This document shows positions 58,887-64,000 of a stretch of 64,000 nucleotides of DNA, one piece after another. Below the pieces are notes generated by a model. That model saw only the letters and a list, made by a program, of their open reading frames with translations, had not been told where the DNA came from and did not search any database. Source of the DNA: DASXHZ01 sp036488085 (GTDB lineage Bacteria > Acidobacteriota > Thermoanaerobaculia > Gp7-AA8); contig DASXHZ010000036.1 in NCBI GenBank assembly GCA_036488085.1, forward strand, positions 1 through 64,000, in the 5' to 3' direction. Every line of letters starts with the position of its first letter. Within the stretch, counting starts at the first letter, position 1. The translations under genes and the position numbers were made by a program.

Positions 58887-59363
58887 ATGCAGAAAATCGC
58901 AATGATTGCAGTCGCGTCGCTGGCCATAGCCGGAACGGCGTGCGCGCAATTCAAAGCGCCATCGCCGGCGCCTGTGCCAGCGGCAACGGCGCCGCCGGTC
59001 GCGCTGACCCAGCAGGCAGCGCCGTCGCTCGAATCGGCGAAGCGCATCGAGCGCACCGAGGCGATCAAGATGGTCGACGAGAAGAAGGCCGTCTTCGTCG
59101 ACGTCCGCCCCAAGGATCAGTACGAGATCGGGCACATCAAGGGATCGATCAACATCCCGCTCACCGACCTGATCACCCGAATCAAGGACCTGCCGCCGCA
59201 CAGATACATCATCACGTACTGTGCTTGAGTGAACGAGCACACAAGCGCCCGTGCGGTGCTAGACCTCAACGCTCACGGCATCAAGAACACCGCCGCCCTC
59301 CTCGGCGGCTGGAACGGATGGCAGCAGGCCAGCCTGCCCATCGACAAAGGCGATAAGCCGTAA
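58887..59363 (+). CDS. Exported rhodanese with in-frame TGA: likely selenoprotein
   Basis: A 158-codon reading frame if the TGA at 59226-59228 is read as selenocysteine; otherwise it stops after 113 residues. Signal peptide (MQKIAMIAVASLAIAG, cut near CAQ) and a Pro/Ala linker precede AVFVDVRPKDQYEIGHIKGS and the active-site loop TYCA-U-VNEHTSA. The TGA sits exactly where the paralogue 31 bp upstream has the second Cys of PYCAC. After it, AHGIKNTAALLGGWNGW matches the paralogue to a TAA at 59361. Rhodanese-like selenoproteins are a known Sec family. A stem AGCAC/GTGCT 8-32 nt past TGA may be part of a SECIS. A nonsense mutation is the alternative. Confidence 0.75.
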
Positions 59364-59367
59364 AGAT

Positions 59368-59417
59368 GAGGTTACGGGGTTACGAGGTTTCGAAGTTGAC
59401 CTCGTAACCTCATAACC
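59368..59417. repeat. GGTTACGAGG inverted repeat before eno
   Basis: GGTTACGAGG (59378-59387) and CCTCGTAACC (59400-59409) are perfect inverses, with outer partial matches. Same family as 41581-41642. It follows the selenoprotein-like gene by 4 bp and can serve as its terminator. Confidence 0.82.
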
Positions 59418-59422
59418 GCCGA

Positions 59423-59428
59423 TACAAT
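59423..59428 (+). promoter_or_regulatory. -10 box (TACAAT) for eno
   Basis: TACAAT is 9 nt before ATG 59438, with no Shine-Dalgarno, suggesting a leaderless eno transcript. Confidence 0.42.
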
Positions 59429-59437
59429 CCGCGCGCT

Positions 59438-60706
<1,269 letters not shown>

Positions 60707-60720
60707 CGCCGTCCCAGATC

Positions 60721-60734
60721 GTCAATATATTGAC
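60721..60734. promoter_or_regulatory. GTCAATATATTGAC palindrome, MarR operator and -10
   Basis: A perfect 14-bp palindrome ends 3 nt before the GTG start at 60738. Its centre (TATATT, 60726-60731) is 6 nt upstream and can be the -10 box, so MarR binding would block its own promoter. Confidence 0.6.
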
Positions 60735-60737
60735 CAC

Positions 60738-61172
60738 GTGCCCGATCGCGACCTCGTCGCCGGCGTGGTCCAGTTGGCGAACCTCTTCACGCGCCGCCTG
60801 GTGCCGGTGTTCGAGCGCTCCGGCGTCACGCCGCAGCAGTGGGCGGTCCTCTCAGTCATCGGAACGGCCGAAGCGCCGATGACGCTGGCCGCCGCGGCGC
60901 GCGAGCTGCTCGTCTCGAAGCAGAACATGACCGGGATGATCGCGCGCCTCGAACAGCTCGGCCTCGCCGAGCGCAGCGGCGATCCGAACGACCTCCGCTC
61001 CGCGCGCGTGCAGCTCACGAGGAAAGGGCGCACGCTCCTCGACAAGACGCGGCCCGCATACGAACAGTGGATTGCCAACCTCGCCGGCGGCGCGATCACC
61101 GATCGCGACCTCCAGGCGATGGTCCGAACCGTCAACAAGCTGATCGCGGCCATTGAAGATTCGCAGTCGTAG
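60738..61172 (+). CDS. MarR-family transcriptional regulator
   Basis: A 144-residue winged-helix protein. LFERSGV-type start of the dimerisation helix is followed by PQQWAVLSVIG, the recognition helix KQNMTGMIARLEQLGLAERS and the wing SARVQLTRKGRTLLDK. It probably represses its own gene through the palindrome at the start; other targets are not evident, as the neighbours are enolase and a convergent GGDEF gene. Start GTG 60738. Confidence 0.9.
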   Translation: MPDRDLVAGVVQLANLFTRRLVPVFERSGVTPQQWAVLSVIGTAEAPMTLAAAARELLVSKQNMTGMIARLEQLGLAERSGDPNDLRSARVQLTRKGRTLLDKTRPAYEQWIANLAGGAITDRDLQAMVRTVNKLIAAIEDSQS

Positions 61173-61183
61173 AGCGCCGGTCT

Positions 61184-61238
61184 TGTGTGCGGGGTGGGCT
61201 CTTAGCCGACCCGGGCCGGCTGAGAGCCGGCCCACACA
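61184..61238. terminator. Long imperfect hairpin between convergent genes
   Basis: TGTGTGCGGGGTGGGCTC pairs imperfectly with GAGAGCCGGCCCACACA around a CCGGGCCGG centre, between the MarR and GGDEF stops. A bidirectional terminator or a repeat element. Confidence 0.5.
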
Positions 61239-61246
61239 TAGAACAA

Positions 61247-62389
61247 CTACGCCGCCGGAACGATGACGCGGTTCCGCCCGGCGTGCTTCGCGGCGTAGAG
61301 ACGTTCGTCGGCCGCCTGGAACAGAGTCTCGGCGGCGGAGCCGTCGGCGGGGTAGAGCGCGGCGCCGATGCTGACGGTGAGCGTCGATCCGTGCGGCGGC
61401 TTTGGCAACGCCTCGACGTTCGTGCGGATACGTTCCGCGATCACCGAGAGCGCGTGCACGTCGACCTCCGGCACGATCACCGCGAACTCCTCTCCGCCGT
61501 AGCGCGCCGGAAAATCGACGCTGCGCACCGTCTCGCGAATCACGAGCGCCACCCGCTGCAGCGCATCGTTCCCCGCGAGGTGGCCGTGCGTGTCGTTGTA
61601 CTTTTTGAAGTGATCGAGATCGAGCACCAGCACGCCGAACGCCGACGGATACCGTGACGCGCGCTCGATCTCGGCGTCGATGTGCTCCCGAAACGCGCGG
61701 AAGTTCGGGAGGCCGGTCAGCTCGTCGGTCCGTGCGTGAGCGCGCAGCTTGTCCGCCATCCCGTTCAGCGCGACCGCGAGCCGCGCGATCTCGTGATCGC
61801 CCGCGATCGCGGCGCGTGCCGTCAGATCACCGCTCGCGATCCGGTCGGCCGCCGCCGAAAGCTCCTCGAGTGGCCGCACGACCTTCTGCAGCGTCACCTG
61901 CGCCGCGGCGAAACTGAGCACTACGACGATCCACGCCACCGCCAGGCCGCTCGACATCATCGCGTCAGTGTCGCTCTCCAGCTCCGGGAGCGTACGTGCG
62001 ATCTCGCGCTTGTGTTGATCGATCAGCCGCTGCGCCTCCTTCACCACCGCCACCGAGGTCGCATCGAGATCCTCGGGGCGCGGATTCGGCTCGTGCGCGA
62101 GCGTGGCGAACGCCTTCACGCGCGCTCGCAGCAGACCGGTGTCGGCGTCGCTCCGCAGCAACTGCTCCACGACCCGGTAGTCGCCGCCCCGCGCGCGGAA
62201 GCCATTCTGCGCTCGGATCAACTCTTCGAGCGACGCGATCGCCTCGGTTTCGACCCCGATCAGCCGCGACCACCGTTGCTGCGACGCTCGGGCACGCCAC
62301 GACAAACCGAACGTGATCGCGAAGAGGACGAGCGCCAATGCCGCCGTCATCGCAAAAACTCGTGTACGAAGATGCGTTCGGCGGCGCAT
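61247..62389 (-). CDS. Membrane diguanylate cyclase (HAMP-GGDEF)
   Basis: A 380-residue inner-membrane protein. Two TM helices (about 15-33 and 175-193) bracket a periplasmic helical sensor of about 140 residues. A HAMP region follows (VVRPLEELSAAADRIASGDLTAR) and then a GGDEF domain with DELTGLPNFRAF, DLDHFKKYND and the active motif RYGGEEF. The intact GGEEF indicates c-di-GMP synthesis. ATG 62389 is chosen because TACAAT lies 5 nt upstream. Confidence 0.9.
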   Translation of the reverse strand: MRRRTHLRTRVFAMTAALALVLFAITFGLSWRARASQQRWSRLIGVETEAIASLEELIRAQNGFRARGGDYRVVEQLLRSDADTGLLRARVKAFATLAHEPNPRPEDLDATSVAVVKEAQRLIDQHKREIARTLPELESDTDAMMSSGLAVAWIVVVLSFAAAQVTLQKVVRPLEELSAAADRIASGDLTARAAIAGDHEIARLAVALNGMADKLRAHARTDELTGLPNFRAFREHIDAEIERASRYPSAFGVLVLDLDHFKKYNDTHGHLAGNDALQRVALVIRETVRSVDFPARYGGEEFAVIVPEVDVHALSVIAERIRTNVEALPKPPHGSTLTVSIGAALYPADGSAAETLFQAADERLYAAKHAGRNRVIVPAA

Positions 62390-63419
62390 GATTGATTGTA
62401 CGGTGCTCGAAGACATCTATCGTGAGACTCTCGACCGTTGCGCGCCGGAGCGCCTCATCGCGAAAGTGTGGCGCGAGGACTTCCCGCGCACCGTCGTGGC
62501 CATCGGCAAATGTGCCGGCGCGCTTCGCGATGGCATCGACTGCGATGACGCCTTCGTCGCCATTCCCTTCGGCTATCGCGAGCCGAAGAAACCGGCGCAG
62601 GTCGTCTTCGGCACGCATCCGCAGTACAGCGAGGCGAGCTTCGAGGCGGGACGGCAGCTCCTCGAGTTCGTCGACCGCCACGAGGACATCACCTTCATCG
62701 TCAGCGGCGGCGGCTCCGCAACCGTCGAAGTTCCGCTCCGCGAGAAGACGGTTGAGGAGAACGCGCAGCTCATCGCCAGCGGCATGACGATCGCGGAGAT
62801 CAACGCGCGGCGGAAAGCGATGTCGGCGATCAAGGGCGGCAAGCTTGCGCGTCGCGTCCGCGGACGCTGCGTCACGCTCGTCTACTCCGACGTCTCGCGC
62901 GGCAAGCTCGCCGACGTCGCGTCAGGGCCGACCATCCCCGGCAGCGACGAAGTGCACCTCATCGCCGACAACGACACGCTCACCGCGACCGCCGCGGCGA
63001 TCGCACGCGAGCGCGGCCTCCGCGCCACCGGCCTCCCCGACCAGATCGAATCAGACGTCAAAGACGCCGTGAGTCTGCTCGCGAAAGCGAAATTCGACGA
63101 CATCCTGATCGCCGGCGGCGAGATCACCGTCGCGGTCCACGGCGACGGAAAAGGTGGTCGTTGCAGCGAGGCGGCACTACGCTACCTGCTGGCCGGCGGC
63201 AAACATCCGGCGCTCTTCGGGAGCAGCGACGGCGTGGACGGCAACAGCGACGCGGCCGGCATCGCCATCGACCCCAGCGCCCCCTTCGATCGTCACGCGA
63301 TCGAAACCGAATTGGGCAAATCGAACTCGTTTCCGCTCGCCGCGAAGATCGGCCGCGCGATTATGATTCCATCTGCCGGTAACAACCTCCGTGACTTGTA
63401 CTTACTGGCTCGCGGTTAG
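62388..63419 (+). CDS. Glycerate 2-kinase (MOFRL/GckA family)
   Basis: A 343-residue kinase that phosphorylates glycerate at C2. It has VAIGKCAGALRDGI, FIVSGGGSATVEVPL, MSAIKGGKLARRV, VYSDVSRGKLADVASGPTIPG, and the C-terminal MOFRL motif GGEITVAVHGDGKGGR followed by GSSDGVDGNSDAAG. The ATG at 62388 shares the CATG with the divergent GGDEF start; upstream in-frame starts would lie inside that gene. Somewhat shorter than typical family members (about 400-450). Confidence 0.88.
   Translation: MIDCTVLEDIYRETLDRCAPERLIAKVWREDFPRTVVAIGKCAGALRDGIDCDDAFVAIPFGYREPKKPAQVVFGTHPQYSEASFEAGRQLLEFVDRHEDITFIVSGGGSATVEVPLREKTVEENAQLIASGMTIAEINARRKAMSAIKGGKLARRVRGRCVTLVYSDVSRGKLADVASGPTIPGSDEVHLIADNDTLTATAAAIARERGLRATGLPDQIESDVKDAVSLLAKAKFDDILIAGGEITVAVHGDGKGGRCSEAALRYLLAGGKHPALFGSSDGVDGNSDAAGIAIDPSAPFDRHAIETELGKSNSFPLAAKIGRAIMIPSAGNNLRDLYLLARG
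62395..62400 (-). promoter_or_regulatory. -10 box (TACAAT) for the GGDEF gene
   Basis: TACAAT on the minus strand is 5 nt before ATG 62389, with no Shine-Dalgarno. It lies inside the first codons of the glycerate kinase gene. Confidence 0.4.
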
Positions 63420-63445
63420 CAAGCGCCGCGGTATCAGCCGGGGCA

Positions 63446-64000
63446 ATGACCGACACGCCACAACAGAGCCCGCATCCGCATCATCGATCCGCGCGGGAGC
63501 GCCAGCGCCGAGGCCCGATGTGGGGATGCCTCAAGGGGCTGGTCTTCACGTTCGGCGGCTTCCTGGCGCTGCTCGTCCTCGTGATCGGCGCCGGCTGGTG
63601 GTACCTCGGCACCACGAGCTTCGCCGGCTTCGTGATGCTGCGCATCGAGAAGACGCTCGAGGCGCGCCTCGGACGCAAGGTTTCGATTCACGACGTCCAG
63701 ATCATCCGCGCGCGTCCCGCCAAGATATTCATCAACGATCTCCGGATCGCGAACGCGCCCGGCGCCGTGAATCCCTACTTCGCGACGGTGCGGCAGATCG
63801 AAGTCACCGGCGGCGTCGACTCGTTCTGGGGCCGCACCGTCAAAGTGACGCGCGTCGACGTCCGCGATCCGCATCTCTACTTCGAAGTCTTCCCCGCAGG
63901 CTCAAAGCTCGTGCACAACTTCCCGCATTGGCAGACCGGCCCGAAGAGCAAGTACGACATCTACCACCTCGACATCGGAAAGCTGTTCGTCACCGGCGGC
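63446..64000 (+). CDS. AsmA-like envelope protein, N-terminal fragment
   Basis: The first 185 codons are in the window and the frame is open at its end. A His/Arg-rich cytoplasmic tail (about 1-25) is followed by one TM helix (about 30-55) and then ARLGRKVSIHDVQI, KIFINDLRIANAPGA and RVDVRDPHLYFEVFP, the beta-strand pattern of AsmA/TamB-type proteins, which bridge inner and outer membranes for phospholipid transport or outer-membrane assembly. Start ATG 63446. Confidence 0.72.
   Translation, partial: MTDTPQQSPHPHHRSARERQRRGPMWGCLKGLVFTFGGFLALLVLVIGAGWWYLGTTSFAGFVMLRIEKTLEARLGRKVSIHDVQIIRARPAKIFINDLRIANAPGAVNPYFATVRQIEVTGGVDSFWGRTVKVTRVDVRDPHLYFEVFPAGSKLVHNFPHWQTGPKSKYDIYHLDIGKLFVTGG

Noticed and set aside
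58887..59228. Plain truncated rhodanese pseudogene
   Set aside because: Possible, but the conserved frame beyond TGA with no other stop, and the TGA matching the paralogue's Cys, fit Sec better; kept as the alternative in the feature.

Overview
The window is GC-rich bacterial chromosome, densely coded on both strands, with no rRNA, tRNA, CRISPR array, phage module or recognisable insertion sequence. It carries Ser/Thr kinases (one with TolB-like and TPR parts), FHA proteins, an MglA-type GTPase, bacillithiol genes and lipoproteins with diderm envelope proteins (FadL-type porin, MCE protein, AsmA-like protein). Together these fit a soil or subsurface Acidobacteriota-like organism. That placement is inference; no phylogenetic marker was tested.

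Layout. 1-6.4 kb: a phospho-signalling module with a zinc ribbon, kinase-FHA, zinc ribbon-FHA, periplasmic protease-TM-FHA and PP2C phosphatase, divergent from an FHA-GAF-nucleotide cyclase. 6.4-14.9 kb: signal peptidase, a fused siroheme-decarboxylase-like protein, NAD-type isocitrate dehydrogenase, an AmgK-like sugar kinase, a lipoprotein cyclophilin and an ECF sigma/anti-sigma (HEAT)/DUF4097 set. 14.9-17.4 kb: O-antigen ligase-like protein, Trm112-like protein and a glycosyltransferase. 17.4-24.5 kb: a seven-gene operon, overlapping at every junction, built around 2-aminophenol-type ring cleavage. 24.5-33.5 kb: D-Ala-D-Ala dipeptidase, FadL-like porin, a small chimeric duplicate of that porin's N-terminus, a 21-bp minisatellite, a beta-helix protein, lytic transglycosylase and a small RHH gene pair. 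33.5-39.2 kb: bacillithiol genes bshC-bshB1-bshA with a methyltransferase, a second signal peptidase and an MglA-like GTPase. 39.3-44.7 kb: kinase-TPR, KDPG aldolase and a beta-propeller protein. 44.9-51.1 kb: galU, a single-chain antitoxin-toxin-like gene, maf, an MCE protein, ddl and an ABC-2-like membrane protein. 52.0-58.2 kb: sufBCDSUT under an Rrf2 regulator. 58.4-64 kb: two exported rhodaneses, enolase, MarR, GGDEF, glycerate 2-kinase and an AsmA-like protein running off the end.

The strongest novelty candidate is the second rhodanese (58887-59363). Its frame is interrupted by one TGA exactly where its tandem paralogue has cysteine, and conserved rhodanese sequence continues to a TAA: the signature of a selenoprotein. 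Other notable points are the aminophenol-type operon with a dioxygenase-alpha/RidA fusion, several families of compound palindromic repeats (three placed in frame inside bshC, sufS and ddl), and a recurring TANNNT box 5-12 nt before starts that lack a Shine-Dalgarno sequence, which suggests widespread leaderless transcription.
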